Part shown: positions 1-12,916 of the stretch, piece by piece
Position numbering within the stretch: position 1 is the first letter of the stretch
Layout of the letters: each line of letters starts with the position of its first letter
DNA from: Conoideocrella luteorostrata
Lineage: Eukaryota > Ascomycota > Sordariomycetes > Hypocreales > Clavicipitaceae
Assembly: GCA_032433595.1 (NCBI GenBank)
Contig: JASWJB010000014.1
Coordinates: 1-64,000 of the forward strand
Length of the DNA stretch: 64,000 bases
Direction: 5' to 3'
Program-made: the position numbers and the translations under genes
Notes under the pieces: model-generated
Told to the model about the DNA's origin: nothing
The model's input: only the letters and a program-made list of their open reading frames with translations
Databases searched by the model: none

Positions 1-1754
1 GCAAGCTTATAGGGAATTCAGTTGGGGCAGCTGGCGAATACATTGAGGGTGACTTGAGGTTCTAGCATGTATCCCTTTTGAAGTGGGTCTAGTGACATGC
101 CTGAGGCTTTACCGCAGTCAAAGGGATACGAATAGATACTCGTACGGTACGGACCAGGCAGGCCATCGACGGCATGCTCTCCACCTCCAGCCCAGTTCGC
201 CAGTGCCACCCCTGTCCTGCTAAATTGATTGATGTGATGATGACGATACTACGAAATAAAGTACTTCCCGAGATGCTGGGAAACCTACCTCACCGGAAGC
301 AAAGAAGAAGGCACAACACGGCAACGTACCTCATCTCGCCGCATCTTATCGTACTCACCTCGCTTCACCGATGCCCGGTCAGATTTGGTCAGGTCAACAC
401 GGCTCTCCTACAATAATGTTTACAAATGTATGGAGTTCGGCGTATTTTACCTGCAATGGTAGACCCATCCTATCGTACAATCTGCCGCTGCCATCTGCCC
501 CCAAACGTCCATTTGCTCTGGCGGCTGCGAAATGATGTACAATGGACGCTCGCTCCATGCTCCCCGACCGCGTGGACAAGGGGCGAGCCATCGGCTTATG
601 CTTCCTTCTGTCTGGCTCGCCCCTGCAAGCAGGTCCAGCTAGTATGCCCCATAACATAAATTGATTCGCCTACTCCTGACGAGCATCCGTTTAGCCATGT
701 ACACATTTGTATTGTATGGCACAAAAAATAGTCAGAGTACGGAGTAGTGTAAGAATTGTACATACACCCCCTCGGAACCCCATTTTCACACCCCCCTTCT
801 ACCTCCGGCGCCGCAAGGCTAGTTGGTCGTGGCCCTGCCAATTAGTACTCCGTAGTTGTGCTTTGTATTGTAGAAAAGCAGTCCTCAACGCCTGCAAGGC
901 CGTGGCGCCAGAGAAATGCCCCCATGCTCCAATGCACGGCCCAATGTTGTACCCCTGGTTCGGTATTGGTTAGAGACTCTTTCGCCGCATCGACTGTGGC
1001 CTTGTCTGGGCAGGCGGGTGCTGCTGGTTTGCAGTGTTGGCTCGGGGCGGGAGATCAAAGCCTCACAATGTTTGCTCCTCTTTGCTGGCTCATGACACCG
1101 CCCGTTCTAATCTGGTGCCAAACTTATTTAGCCCAGCCTAACGGGTACCGAGATGGGACATTGTTCGCTTAGTATCCCGGAGACGGCGGGGGTGGTTGCG
1201 CTTTGCTCCGTCACTTCTCTCTTTACTCCCGAATTTCATCTATCGAAGCCATGTACATCAGGAGCCGCCTTGATCTCTCTTATATGTGTATCCACTCCCA
1301 CTCTCTTCTTGCTATTTTATTCTTCTCTCTCCCTCTCTCTATCTCCCTCTCTCTCATTGCCATCTCACGAGATTTTTGAATTCATGTTGCATCCTATCGC
1401 TTCTTGAATTCGTTCCACCAAGTCTCATATCTTCCTCTCGACATCTCTCGCGCTGCCCACTTAGAGCCCCCCCATACAGTCGAGTTCAGTTTGCCATTTC
1501 TGCACTGGTACGACTAATTATCGATCACCCCGGCTGCTTTAACCATATCAGTCAATGACTGCCCGTGGTCTAGGATATCTCACTCCTGTTCATTTGCGGT
1601 ATAATCAACTGTGGCGGTCTCGTTGGATTCGGCTACACCAGCGGGACAAGCGTTGCTACGCTTCGGCAAACAAATCAAACATCTTCTGCGACCGCCATTG
1701 GCTAATTCACTCGTAAACTTCCGTTAAGTTTGACACGGCTTCAGACTGTCCACT
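1..1754. other. Intergenic; no supported gene
   Basis: No convincing coding structure. A minus-strand reading at about 18-217 follows an acceptor-like TTTAGCAG and could be the last exon of something, but I found no upstream exon to join it to. Two palindrome half-sites (acggagta near 737, tactccgt near 846) and a CT-rich run (about 1305-1360) lie here, upstream of the MFS gene. Confidence 0.5.
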
Positions 1755-3816
1755 ATGAGGAAACACGTTTTCGCCAGAGTTACCCGTCAAGGTGGGACAG
1801 ATGGCGGCGTAACACCATCATTCCCTACGAGGCAAATGTTTGTTTTGGGTATGACGCACTCGCGACTTCTCAAAAAGCCAGTTTCTTTATAGTCTTTTTA
1901 TAGTTTTTTTTATCTTTCTAAAGCTGACATCTTTTGTACAGCGTGTTGCAGGATATGCGAGCCAATTGCGTTCATGTCAATCTTCCCCTACATCTATTAC
2001 ATGATCAAGGACTTTAACATCACCGATGACGCCAACAGGATATCTGTTTATGCAGGCATGGTTACATCTGCTTTCACCTTGGCCGAGTTTGCGACTGGTT
2101 TCATGTGGGGAAGGTTGAGTGACAAGATTGGACGTAAGCCTGTCCTTTTGTCTGGTCTCTTCGGAACCGCTCTCAGTGTGCTAGCATTTGGTTTTGCCCC
2201 CAACTTGCCCGTAGCTCTCTTTGCTCGGGCTCTAGGTGGCCTTTTGAATGGGTATGAACAACTTTTTAGTCACCTGTTGGCTGTTCTCTCTTCTCACTTC
2301 GAGCACTTGACTGACGGGCATGCCAGAAATATTGGTGTGCTGCAAACCACAGTGGCGGAATTGGTGACGGTTAGGGAGCAGCAACGTAAGTTATCTGCAG
2401 CAAAATTAGGTTCGTCAGACTAAGATCCGTATGCTAACGACATACGGCAGCTCGTGCATATACAATAATGCCCATGGTTTGGTGCATCGGGTAAATACTA
2501 ACAGAAACGCCACACTTCAATCTGAGAATGGTTTGCTAATCTGCGGCAGTTCTATCATCGGCCCCATGATCGGCGGTGCTCTCGCGCGACCTTGTGTCAG
2601 CTATCCCGATCTATTTCCTTCTGGCACCGTCTGGGACCGCTTTCCGTATCTTCTTCCAAATCTGATTAGTGCCGTTACAGTTCTCTTTGGACTTGTTGTG
2701 GGATTCTTATTTCTAGAGGAGACGCACCCTGCCAAGAAACAACAACGAGATGTAGGCTGCGAGCTCGGAGACCGCCTTATGGGAGTCGTACGAAATGTCC
2801 CAATCTGCCGTGGCTTGGGGAGAAATGCCGAAAAAGAGAGCCTTTTAGCAAACGACCGGTTGAGCAGCTACAGCACCAGCGAAGGCAGCTCGGCTCTGTC
2901 GGAAACAGAAGAACTTCTACCGGCATATCGAAGCCGTGAGACCTCGCCAAATCTAACGACACGATGCAAATCCACCACCAGGCCGGCATCTGATATTCGG
3001 TGTGGTGATCGAGATGGCAATGAGAAGACGGTGATATTCACTAAACCAGTAATTATGAATATTATGTCTTACGGAATTCTTGCCTTGTGGGTTGACGTGC
3101 CAATATATACCTGCTCGAAAAAATCTTCGCTAATCCGTCGATATAGTCATACGATAACCTTTGATCAACTTTTCCCAGTCTTCCTAAGCACTGGAGAGCC
3201 AAAAGACGGTCCCAAGGCTGAGCTTCCCTTCAAGTTTGTGGACGGCTTTGGGCTAGACACAAAGACTATTGGCGTCATCATGTCGATACAAGGGCTCTAT
3301 TCTCTACTTTCGAATTTCATGATTGTAACCCCGGTTACAAGACGGATCGGGTCTTTGCGACTTTTCCGCCTACTTGCCTTTACATATTTCGCCTTATATC
3401 TTATTACGCCCTATCTTGTTTTACTGCCACACAGTTTCAGGATGCCGGCCATCTATATTTTGGTTGTTTGGAAATGCACTTATTCAACCATGGCGTATCC
3501 AAACAACGCCATCTTGCTTGCCAATTCGGCACCATCCAAGCAGGTTCTTGGTACCATAAATGGAATTGCTGCGTCAACTGCCAGTCTTTGCAGGGCTTTG
3601 GGCCCAACCGTCTCCGGCTTGTTATATTCCCTCGGTCTTCAAACCGGATACTCTGGTTTGGCTTGGTGGTTTAGCGGACTTATCACCATCGTTGGCGCAT
3701 ATCTGAGCTCTCAGATATCAGAGAATGTACAACAGCCTGCCGAACCTATAGATGACAGCTGCGTCGTTCTCGACGAACCATTGCTTAGCGATTACGATCA
3801 TGACGATGTTGTCTGA
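1755..3816 (+). CDS. MFS transporter, ZIFL-like (zinc-induced facilitator-like) family
   Basis: Integral membrane transporter of the major facilitator superfamily; the substrate cannot be read from sequence. Exons by frame and splice sites: 1755-1848, 1942-2251, 2327-2385, 2451-2490, 2550-3086, 3147-3816, giving 569 aa. The first exon leads into a CRICEPIAFMSIFPY helix. The loop 2-3 signature GRLSDKIGRKPVLL is MFS motif A. The QPRAYTIMPMVWCIG and SIIGPMIGGALARP stretches match the conserved region of fungal ZIFL-type MFS proteins. A long hydrophilic central loop rich in Ser and Glu follows the sixth helix, and the C-terminal half has the usual helices (GTINGIAASTASLCRALGP). The ATG at 1755 is chosen because it is in frame with the conserved start of TM1. 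The fifth intron (60 bp) is stop-free and in frame, so its retention would not truncate the protein. Family assignment is confident, function is not. Confidence 0.88.
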
Positions 3817-5120
3817 TGGCTTGGCGCGACGGTTGATTGCGCAGTCACATGCACATCCCGCGGCAAAGCAAAAGAAACCTGCTGTGCTTTCATTACTTCT
3901 TTTTCTCCCTTTCACCAATATTTTCAGTTATGTGGTTATTTAGCGACGGTTCCCTTTGTTCCTTCATGATAATCCCTATACCCGCTGTCCATTTATTATT
4001 ATTCTTACTATTATTAACATTACCGTGTTTTTCTTTTCTTCGATCCTCGATCAATGCAGACCGGCGTTATGGGGTAATAAAGGGTGTCAACGGTCGTTCT
4101 TGGGCAATAGACATTAGCATTTATGAGCCGTATGAGTTTGACGGAGGAAAAAGCAAAGAAGGCAAACGGTGCCTCAGCCCTAGTTTTCCCGGCATACCTC
4201 GTCGTCATGTTCTTTTCCTATTTTCTGGTCCCTTTTTCTCACGCGGGATTTTTTTTTTTTCCTTTTCCTTTCCTTTCCTTTCCTTTCCTTTCCTTCTTAT
4301 TCACCGGCGACGGTGTTCTCGGTTTAGCATGGTTGACTGGTTGATTAAGCTGGGTTGGTTTGACAACCTCCACAGTGGACGTTTCGCACAGGGCCCGAGA
4401 GAAGGTGGCAACGCCAATCTCGAGCGGAAAACTGGCGTTTTTACGCAGTGGTTTTTACAGGATGGATTAGCATTGGCTGTGGTTTCTTTCGGAGAAAACT
4501 ACCACCAGTCTTGGGAACTTGGATAGACGTTTTTGGATGGGAAACATCCAGTTGGAGGGCCGAGGGCTTATGGGTCGCCGAGTGCAACAGTCGGAGACTT
4601 GAGGGACTTTGAAGAGATTTCCCTCCCCCCGCCCCCGATTCATACACTATACGTTATGTTGCTTAGTTTGGATATATACGTTTCAGATTGCTTTCTTGGC
4701 TTGTAGCGAAGGAGCAAATGGGCCACAATTCTCTGGCTCTTTTTTTGCAGGATGAGTTCTAAGAATGTAGAGCGAGCTGAGTCCCTGTATTGTGTATCAC
4801 GTACGGAGTACAGATATCGCAAACGCTAATTGTGTATTCACTCTGCTTTATATTCTCGCGCAAGAGGTCTTGCATTTCTCAGCTGTCTGCTGACAAGGGA
4901 AACATGCAGATGATGATTTTAGAGGGAGATTTGGAAACTAGCCACGCCGCTCGCGCGGATCAATAGAAATGAATGTTGATATATATACGTTTGTTCAAAT
5001 TTTATCATCACCATCATCATCAACTTATCTTAGTTCAAACGTTTCACTCGTGATGCGATCTTCCATTCTCCTCCCTTTATTATGGTTCCATCTAAAGGTT
5101 AAAGACTCCCCATTCATCAT
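3817..5120. other. Intergenic, 3' of the MFS gene
   Basis: No gene supported. The stretch contains long pyrimidine tracts, including a (CTTTC)n repeat listed separately, and one palindrome half-site at about 4803. Confidence 0.5.
4249..4294. repeat. Poly-T followed by (CTTTC)n microsatellite
   Basis: A run of T passes into about six tandem copies of a TTTCC/CTTTC pentamer. It is a simple-sequence tract downstream of the MFS gene, seen directly. Confidence 0.85.
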
Positions 5121-5129
5121 CCCGTGAAC

Positions 5130-5950
5130 TTAGCACTCCCCAACTAGTTGATAGTAATGATCTGGGGCTTGTATACCCTTTGTCACCAAAATTGATGGAG
5201 CTGAGCTGGCGGCAGTGGTGGTAGAAGAAGTCGACGGCAAATCAAGAGTTTTCTTCTTGGCAAGTTTGGAAGCCGCATCCGTGTCAAAGGATGCGACACG
5301 TTTGGTCCCGTTTTGCACATCCTCGGCAGCGTCTCTAAATTACCTTCAACATATGTCGTTGTTGCTGTTGATGACTATGCTTCTCCTGTGGCCCTATCTT
5401 GTCGTTTACGCCGTGCCCCCGCTGCTAGGTTTTTTGCAATATATGCCACACTGTTGGCTTTTCGAATTTCCTCATCTTCGAGCTGGATGCAGCCTGATTA
5501 GACGTGTTGAGAAGCCGGTTCGGGTCAGTGGTACCGTCTCATGACTGAAATTTTGCAGCCCGCAAGTTTGGCACATTGTTGTCCAAGGTCAGTTCAGGTC
5601 CCAGATGATCAGCAGCTGGGGTCGAAACACCGGTTTCGTTATGCTCTGCGCGGGCGCGCGATAACTACGCGTTGCACGTATGTACTGAATTGCATTTCGG
5701 CCATCTCAACAGCAAGTCGGATGCGGGGGCTAGCCGCCAAATGGGTATTCAGCTCGACACCCGACTCTCTTTTCTTCATGCAGTGGCCTCCATGCCGATG
5801 ATGCCGCTACGACTCATGATTGGCAGGAACAAAAACGAGATGATTGCTGATAGCTTGTCGCATTGCAGTCAGATAAGTGTGGTTTGGCGAAATAAAATAG
5901 GAAATGGGCGAAAACATAACGGCTCTTGTCCGCAACTTTGCTGGTAGCCG
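5130..5950 (-). pseudogene. Possible degenerate coding relic, unidentified
   Basis: The minus strand shows pieces of protein-like sequence in different frames. One segment near 5640-5790 reads VELNTHLAASPRIRLAVEMA. Another near 5370-5490 reads LEDEEIRKANSVAYIAKNLA and runs into a basic stretch ARRKRQDRATGE. A last piece near 5130-5320 is Lys/Ser/Thr rich. The pieces are separated by stop codons and frame changes with no convincing splice sites. Composition suggests a DNA-associated coiled-coil or basic protein tail, perhaps from a transposase, but I do not recognise a family. It may equally be chance open frames. Confidence 0.22.
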
Positions 5951-8827
5951 GCATTGTGGTCCGCAATCTTAGCTGTCCAGCCAACCTCTAACTTGCTCTT
6001 TCCCAACGTGCAAGTGTAAGTTGTTTTACAAGATACGAAGCATAATCAGCACATACACCACTATATACCCTTCGCCTCTATGAAAGCTCCATCAAGTGAT
6101 AATTACGATGAAGCAGCTATTCACGACCGCAGTGTATATGCACATGGCGCAGGTAAATAACCACCTCGCCAAGTTTACAAAAGAAGAAGACCTCGTGACC
6201 AGTCAAGTATGTGCACTACAAGTATGCATCTAAAGAGTAACGTGGAACACAAGGCTCTTGATGGGAATAACGATTCATCAACCCCAATGGCATAGAAAGG
6301 GCAGCGGTGGCAGAGGCGGAGGTGGAGGATGAGGCGGGTGGCAGACAGGCACACAACTCAATAGTCATGCGGGGTGCTGTTTCCTTCGCCTCACTCTGTG
6401 ATGTCTTTTGTTAATGAGATGAGGGATCAGCGAGGCGAGGCGAGGCGAGACAAACGTCTTTTTTCTTTTCTTTTTTTTCTTTGGGGGAGGAGGGTTTTTT
6501 TTTTTTGGTGGAATAGAAATGCCCCAGTCGTCAGTCACTACATTAACCAAGCAGCCACGCATGACCCAGCCCTGCTGCTGCTGGTTATCTACGGAGTACG
6601 GAGTACTCTAATTTCCAACCGCCAATCTCCACTCTCCGCTCCCCACACACACCTCGAGAGCTCTTACTTTTTCCTGATGCTGCTTTCCCGCCAGCCCATC
6701 CAACGTCAATGTCAGTGTCAAAGCCGGGAGCCGCGGGGCTCGCAGCCTCGCAACCAGGGCTGCAGACAGCGGCTTTCTCAATGCCACAGCTGCTTGTCGC
6801 TAGGCGGTGGCAAATGGAAGAGCTGGCGGAAGGAGCACAAGCACGGAAGGAGCACTTGCGAAAATAATACCTCCAGATACGGCGGAAGTACCTGCTCAGT
6901 CCTTAGGTAGCTATGGATTCTTAGTTCTCAAGTGCACGGCCAAAGTCCATTGATACTACTCCGTACGGAGTACTCTCTTTGAAGATTCGGAGGATCCTTT
7001 GGGCAACGGCTCGTAGCCTCCTCTCCGGAGCCACGGCCTGGACTGGCATGGGACTGGGCATGTTCAAGGACTGTGCGGGCGAAGTCCGGGGAGACATGCA
7101 GAGACGTTCTGGGTTTTACTGCCAAACTGTGGAAACGGCTCAGTCGTGAAGAAACCAAGGTGGGAACTGGCTGAGAATGGCCCGATATTTTGGAACAGAT
7201 TGTCCCGTGTTTGAAGGTATGTGTAGCTTCTTACCAGCACTGTACTCTTTTCAGGTCTGTTTCAATACCTCGAATCATCGCGGGACATGAAATTCTACAA
7301 CGTCTATCTTGTGTTGTGGTACTGAATAAGAAGCACCACACTTTGTGCAGTTACAGAGTCAGCACTCCGTACTCCGCACGCTTTGCAACAACGCGGTGAC
7401 TAATCTGGAGTTGGAAAGTGGCACCCACGCCGGTGCCGGGACTCTAGCGTAAGTACTAACTACTACCCGCTGGAGCTCTTGCTGGCCCATGGGGGGCCCA
7501 GCAGACCCGTCGCTTAGGATGAAGGTACATGATGCAGGCCACGAGACGCTGGCCTGTTTGGTGCATACGCTGTGGATCGACCCGTTACGCTCCGATCGCA
7601 CAGCACTTGCTCGTCATGTATTGATCCCATCACAGAACCTTCCCACAGAACATTCCATGCCTCTTCAGACCAGACCGGACTGGGTTCCTCTTTTCTCGGA
7701 GCTAGGTCAGTGTTGTATCCAAGCCTGCGCCGCAAGTACCTAGTTACGAGGCCCTCTCCTCGAGGTCTGGCTGCTTTTGTGCCTACAGAGTGCCTGACCG
7801 ACTAGTCCACTTTCCATCTACGAAGTACTCTGTACTCCGTACAATAGTTACCTACGTACCTAACTGCTCCGTTCTGAGCATGTACTCTTTGGCACCTGGC
7901 TTTAGTTAGTTGTCTCGCCTCCAACACCCAAGGGCTTTCGCGAACCCTTATTCCGCATTATACGGAGTGCGGAGTTCTCTACTCCAATTGCTTCGTAGCC
8001 GAAATCATTATCTTGTCCAACTTTGCCTACTTCAACAAACGGTATCCCTTGTGCGCCCTCCCACCAAAGCCACCCTGCTGCCTCGGTGTTGCGAGCCGTG
8101 ACATCCTCCGGTCTGGACTGTGACGGTAAGCAGTCAATACCACAGCCAACGCTGCACAATCCGGGGTCAACGGAGCTCTTGACTTATACGGAGCACACCG
8201 GCGCGAGTCAAGGTAGCTTTTTATCGCTCCACAAGAATTTCTGGACCATCGTACATCTCTTTCTCTTCCTCGATTGTCAACGCTGGCAGAGTTACCGTTC
8301 TCCAGTCTTTATCTCTCTTGCCCTCCAATAAGTTATTCCATTACCCAGCTGCCGGTCAGATTATGGACGGTGGCGTCGAACCCCGACCATAACGATTTCG
8401 CCTCGCCAAGTTGACCCCGACACGCGAGTCTTTCTCCCAGCACGACAGCTTCGTGCAGCCTCGTGCAGCTTCGTGCGGCTTACATAGTTAAACCTCCGCC
8501 ATCTCTCACAATATTAAAAAAGGTGTGCCATTCTCCGTGTGTCTTGTCGAGCACCGGCGTATTGAAAGAACCCGTCACCCACTTTTGTCACGACTGCCAT
8601 TCGACTTTGGCACCCTCGCCGCGGCTCAGTCCTGCAACTCTTCATACCGTTCTTAATTCGCATATTCCAGCTAACACGTGCACTCTCTCAAAATAATAGA
8701 TTATACCGGAGTATAGATTGTAGCCGTGTCCTATTGCCGCCAGTTTCGAGTCTTCGGGTCCTTGAGACGGCTTTCAGTCAATCGGCACAAGGTTACACTC
8801 ACCATAGACCCAGAGGGCCTGGCAGCA
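5951..8827. other. Gene-poor stretch upstream of the PPR1-like regulator
   Basis: No gene supported. It contains a near-tandem GGCGA repeat (about 6431-6450), T-rich tracts, several TACTCCGTA/TACGGAGTA palindromes (6590-6608, 6957-6975, about 7360-7380, about 7830-7845, about 7960) and a short imperfect repeat of CGTGCAGCTT near 8450-8480. The last few hundred bases are probably promoter and 5' leader of the downstream gene. Confidence 0.5.
6957..6972. repeat. Dispersed palindromic motif TACTCCGTACGGAGTA (type copy)
   Basis: A perfect 16-bp palindrome. Full or half copies (TACTCCGT or ACGGAGTA) recur about 30 times in the window. Examples: 6590-6608, 19191-19203, 25088-25107, 26079-26102, 30979-31071 (cluster), 40124-40140, 49048-49067. 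All copies I found lie outside the exons assigned here. By chance an 8-mer should appear about twice in 64 kb counting both strands. Confidence 0.85.
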
Positions 8828-11800
8828 ATGCCGTCGCACAGTCCTCCGTCTCCTAATCACCAACAAGGGATTAAAAGGCAGCGACAGTCCTCTGATGATG
8901 CCGCGTCAGATCACAACAGTCATCCGAGCCCGGGCGACCAACTTGCCAGCGACACAGCCCTGCCGGCAGCTGGGAATGCTGCTGGCAAGGCTGGGCAGAG
9001 CAGCAACTTCCGTAACGTGAGCGCCTGTAATCGATGCCGATTGCGCAAGAATCGCTGCGACCAGAAGCTCCCCAGTTGTGCCAGCTGTGCCAAAGTCGGC
9101 GTTGCTTGTGTTGGATACGATCCTATCACAAAGAAAGAAATTCCTCGAAGGTACGCAACCTTCCGTCGTCTGCAGGACATGCCCAACAGGACTGCAAATA
9201 GCTAGGGTTATTGTGATGTTATCCATGTGTCATCGCCATAACCTGCTGACTTTACTTCTTTGCAGCTATGTCTTCTATCTGGAAACTCGAGTAGAGCAGC
9301 TGGAGAAGCTACTCACCTCCAACAATATCTTATTCCCACCAGCCGAGAATCTCGAGCTTTGCTCTCGGCCTTCTGCTGATGGCGCTGGCACTCTATCTGG
9401 TACAGAGAGTGGTTTCTCGGGTCAGCACGAAAGTGGCGAGCGCACTATTCAGAAGCAGCATCATGCACTAGAAGCTCTCAAGGGAAAGAAGGCTTCTCAA
9501 AGCCCGGCACTTGCCAACATCATTAGTCCGCCAAAATCCAGATCACTAGCCTCGGCATCTGGTGTATCTTTTGCGAGGGTTGTTTTCGCAGCGGTGCAAT
9601 ATTCTGTTTCGGAGCAAACAGGTACTACTGAGCGCATCGCAAGTCGCAAACCCAGTACGAGTGCTTCCATGAGAGATTCGTTCTTCGGGCTTCATACGAG
9701 ACCGACTATCCAGCCAGCGCCTTTTCCCGAAAAGGATGAGGGGATGCGTCTTGCCACCCTTTATTTTGAGCATGCCAACCCACAGATTCCCGTTCTTCAT
9801 CGAGTGGAGTTCATGCAAACGTTTGAGAAGGCATACAAAAATGCTGCCAAGGGGCTTACCGCGCGGGAGCTGTACATGATTAATATGGTGTTCGCAATTG
9901 GTTCAGGCGTGATTCTCGGTGAGCCCGTCAGGACTTCCGCCTCAGACAATCCCAAAATGTCTTTGCATCAGCCCAAGAGTGCCTGTCAGCCTGAAGAGTA
10001 TCATGCTAGCGCAATCGTCCATTTGGAAGAATGTCTGAGCACGAGCGGCGGTTACTTGGAAGTTCTGCAAGCGGTGTTATTATTGGCCAATTTTGCACTC
10101 TTGAGGCCTGTGCCACCCGGACTCTGGTGCGCCCATGACCTCCCTCCTCCCATTCACCATTGCGGTATACCTGCCAATATATAGCTAACTCGATGTGCAG
10201 GTATATTACTGGGGTAGCAGTGCGATTAGCTGTAGACCTGGGTCTGCATCATGAGGACGGGGGGGATGTGGAAGCGATCCCGCCGGAGCCGAGCGCGGAT
10301 CTGGATGCCGCCCAAATAGCCGACAGCAGCGAGGGCAGTGCTCAGGACCGTGGTCGGCGGCTCTGGATTGTTGATTTACGGCGACGCCTGTGGTGGTGCA
10401 CATATACCTTTGATCGATTGGTCAGCACCTGCGTAGGGCGGCCATTCGGAGTCAGTGATGAAATTATTACAACCGAGCTTCCCTCGCTCCTCGACGATGA
10501 GTTTATCACTCGCAACGGATTCCAAGAGCCCCCAGACGGTGCAGATCATCCGAGTTACAAGCATGTTGCACATCATTACTTCCGCTTGCGATTACTCCAA
10601 TCCGAGATCCTTCAGGTGCTTCAGTACAACCAAGCTCAGATTGCACGGGCGACGAACGGAAATCGAAGCAAGATGTATCCTGAGATGCGCTCACATTTGC
10701 CGTCACCGTTCCTCGTCCAATTTGATTCGTTCCGATCATGGCGAATGGATATCGACAGAAGGCTATATCAGTGGAAGACATCTGCACCAACGAGGGAAGA
10801 GACGGGCGTTGCCTTCTCCACCGAATTCCTAGAGCTCAACTATTGGCAGGCCATTATTCTCTTGTACAGGCAGAGCCTTAGCGTGCCGGCCATGTTTGAA
10901 GGAGAATACAACCCTTCCGACGAGGTGAATAGTCCGTCAGCCTTTACTGCAGAACTGTGCGAAGATGAAGATAAAATCTACCTCAAGGTTGCAGAAGCTG
11001 GCCAAAAGATTCTGCGGATTTACCGACAACTTCATCTCAGCGGACTCGTGAGTTACACTTATCTATCAACCCACCACCTTTTCATGGCCGGCATTTCGTA
11101 TCTGTATGCGATTTGGCATTCACCCCTGGTGCGGAGCCGTTTGGTAAGTTTCCTCTTGCACCCCTAAGATAAAGTCCGTCATTCTCATATCTAACATGTA
11201 TTGAAAGACCATGGACGAGGTTGACTTCACAGTCTTGGCAGCAAAATCAGTCTTCTCAGACATGATTGATAAGTGCCCACCAGCCGAGACATGTCGAGAC
11301 GCATTCGACCGTACCGCCAAAGCAACTATCAAAATGGCCTGCTCCAGTGGTGGTTTCGGTGTACAGCCTCAGCAGCCACGACGGCAAAGAAGAGGGACCA
11401 CGACATGGACAACAGCTCCGGACAGCTCATCGATGAACGCTCCAACCCGCCATCGCCACCACCAATCAGATCACGCGCCATTCCAGTTCGACCTCTCTTT
11501 GTCGGACGGTTTATCGTCGCCCGGTCTGTCAGCGACTGGGGACTTGGCTGTGGGACATACGCCTCCGCTAGGAAAGGGGAAGACGTTCGATGCTGACACC
11601 TATATGGGCAGTCAGGGGCCAGGCCGCAGCGGCCCTAGCCCTAGCGATCGGATAAGCCAAGACGACGGATCTTCGATTGATCCATCGCTTGTGCCATCTC
11701 CACCGATGACCCGCCGTAATGCACCACTGGGAAGCTCTGGCGGCTCCTTCCTCGGCCAGCAGTTTGGCCTTCAAGGATCGATGGGTTATCCTGATGCCCA

Positions 11801-12044
11801 AACTATGGAGTTCCTTCACAACCTGGGCGCAACTCCGAATGGCGACCTGAATGGTGTTGACCATGCAAACCTGGATCTTGGGTTCGGCATGAACTGGGAC
11901 GGCATGCATAATGAATATGGAGATGGCCAACAGATAAATCCATTTGACACATTCTTTTTCGGCGGCCAGCAAGGCAGCGGGGGCAACAACAACAATAATA
12001 ACAACAGCAATGAAGACGGTACCGGTACCGGGAGCAACAATTGA
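8828..12044 (+). CDS. Zn2Cys6 (GAL4-type) transcription factor, PPR1-like
   Basis: Nuclear sequence-specific regulator. Exons: 8828-9150, 9266-10126, 10201-11143, 11208-12044 (987 aa). The binuclear zinc cluster has Cys at residues about 67, 70, 77, 84, 87 and 94 (CX2CX6CX6CX2CX6C). It is followed by GYDP and then, across the first intron, by a PRSYVFYLETRVEQLEKLL coiled-coil dimerisation element. This zinc cluster-linker-coil layout is that of the yeast Ppr1 group. A GVSFARVVFAAV motif precedes the fungal transcription factor middle homology region (YITGVAVRLAVDLGLHHE, RRRLWWCTYTFDRL). The C-terminus is low complexity, ending in an Asn-rich stretch. Start: the ATG at 8828 is the first ATG in frame; the frame is open further upstream but without ATG. 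Yeast Ppr1 controls pyrimidine genes; whether this protein does so is not shown here. No target gene is recognisable next to it. Confidence 0.9.
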
Positions 12045-12916
12045 GCGGGCTTAGGAGAGACTGAAAAAGTATAAAATCAACAACAAGGATTGTATGTATT
12101 GAGTTTATGGGTGGAGCGGGACGGTCTTGATCATGTTGCGACGACTTTAATTTGCTTGGGAAATGAGGCTGATGTGTGCAAGTCTTGCAAGGGCTTGCTG
12201 CATGGGAGATGCGCTGCGATCCACATGTTTTCATATACCCCTTCGAAAGTACTTGAGTAGCTGTTTTCTGCTTGGATATGCCTTATGTGGACACTGCGTT
12301 GTTTTTTAAAGGCTTGATGGTTGGGTCCAGATATTACGGATGGCACGATTCCAGACTAGACGGCAAGTTGAGTGTGGAATGGTCACGGACCTCAAATATG
12401 AGTGCGTATTGCTGGGCATTTTATTTGGTAAATAGCCATGGTGGAGGAAGCGAGGATTGGTGATGAAGAGTTGGGGGGTTAACATATGTACTTGTAATGT
12501 GAGATGACTTACGAGAATTCAATATCCGTAATGGACATATATATGTATGTATGTACGCCGCATATATGTATGCCTATATATTCAGAGAATTGGTTAAAGA
12601 CACTGCCCTTTCCCAGACGTGATTACTAATCTATATAGCCAAAGACTAGCCGGACAAAATTAAATGAATTACAGGAACAGAAGTATGTACGCCACGACAG
12701 AGTCATCGTCGGTATCCAGATTCTCTTTACCCAGTGACATTATACAATTGTAACAAATTGGTTCATATAACAAAAATGACCACAAGCCGTCTCCTATATC
12801 CTTACAGTGTTCATGCACACTGCGCATATTAGTCTCTAAAACCTTCTGCCATTAGCACAACGTGAAAACAGCATCACACAATGGGGAACCAGTCCCTCAT
12901 CCAGAATATCCCTTCC
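12045..12916. other. Intergenic between convergent genes
   Basis: No gene seen. AT-rich with several TATATGTATGTATG-like stretches (about 12537-12585), consistent with 3' flanks of the regulator and the membrane-protein gene. Confidence 0.55.

Noticed and set aside
18..217. Possible terminal exon on the minus strand at the window start
   Set aside because: An acceptor-like site precedes an open frame, but no matching upstream exon with a proper donor and frame was found.
4249..4294. (CTTTC)n tract as a functional promoter element
   Set aside because: It lies downstream of the MFS gene and not near any start codon; treated as a simple microsatellite.
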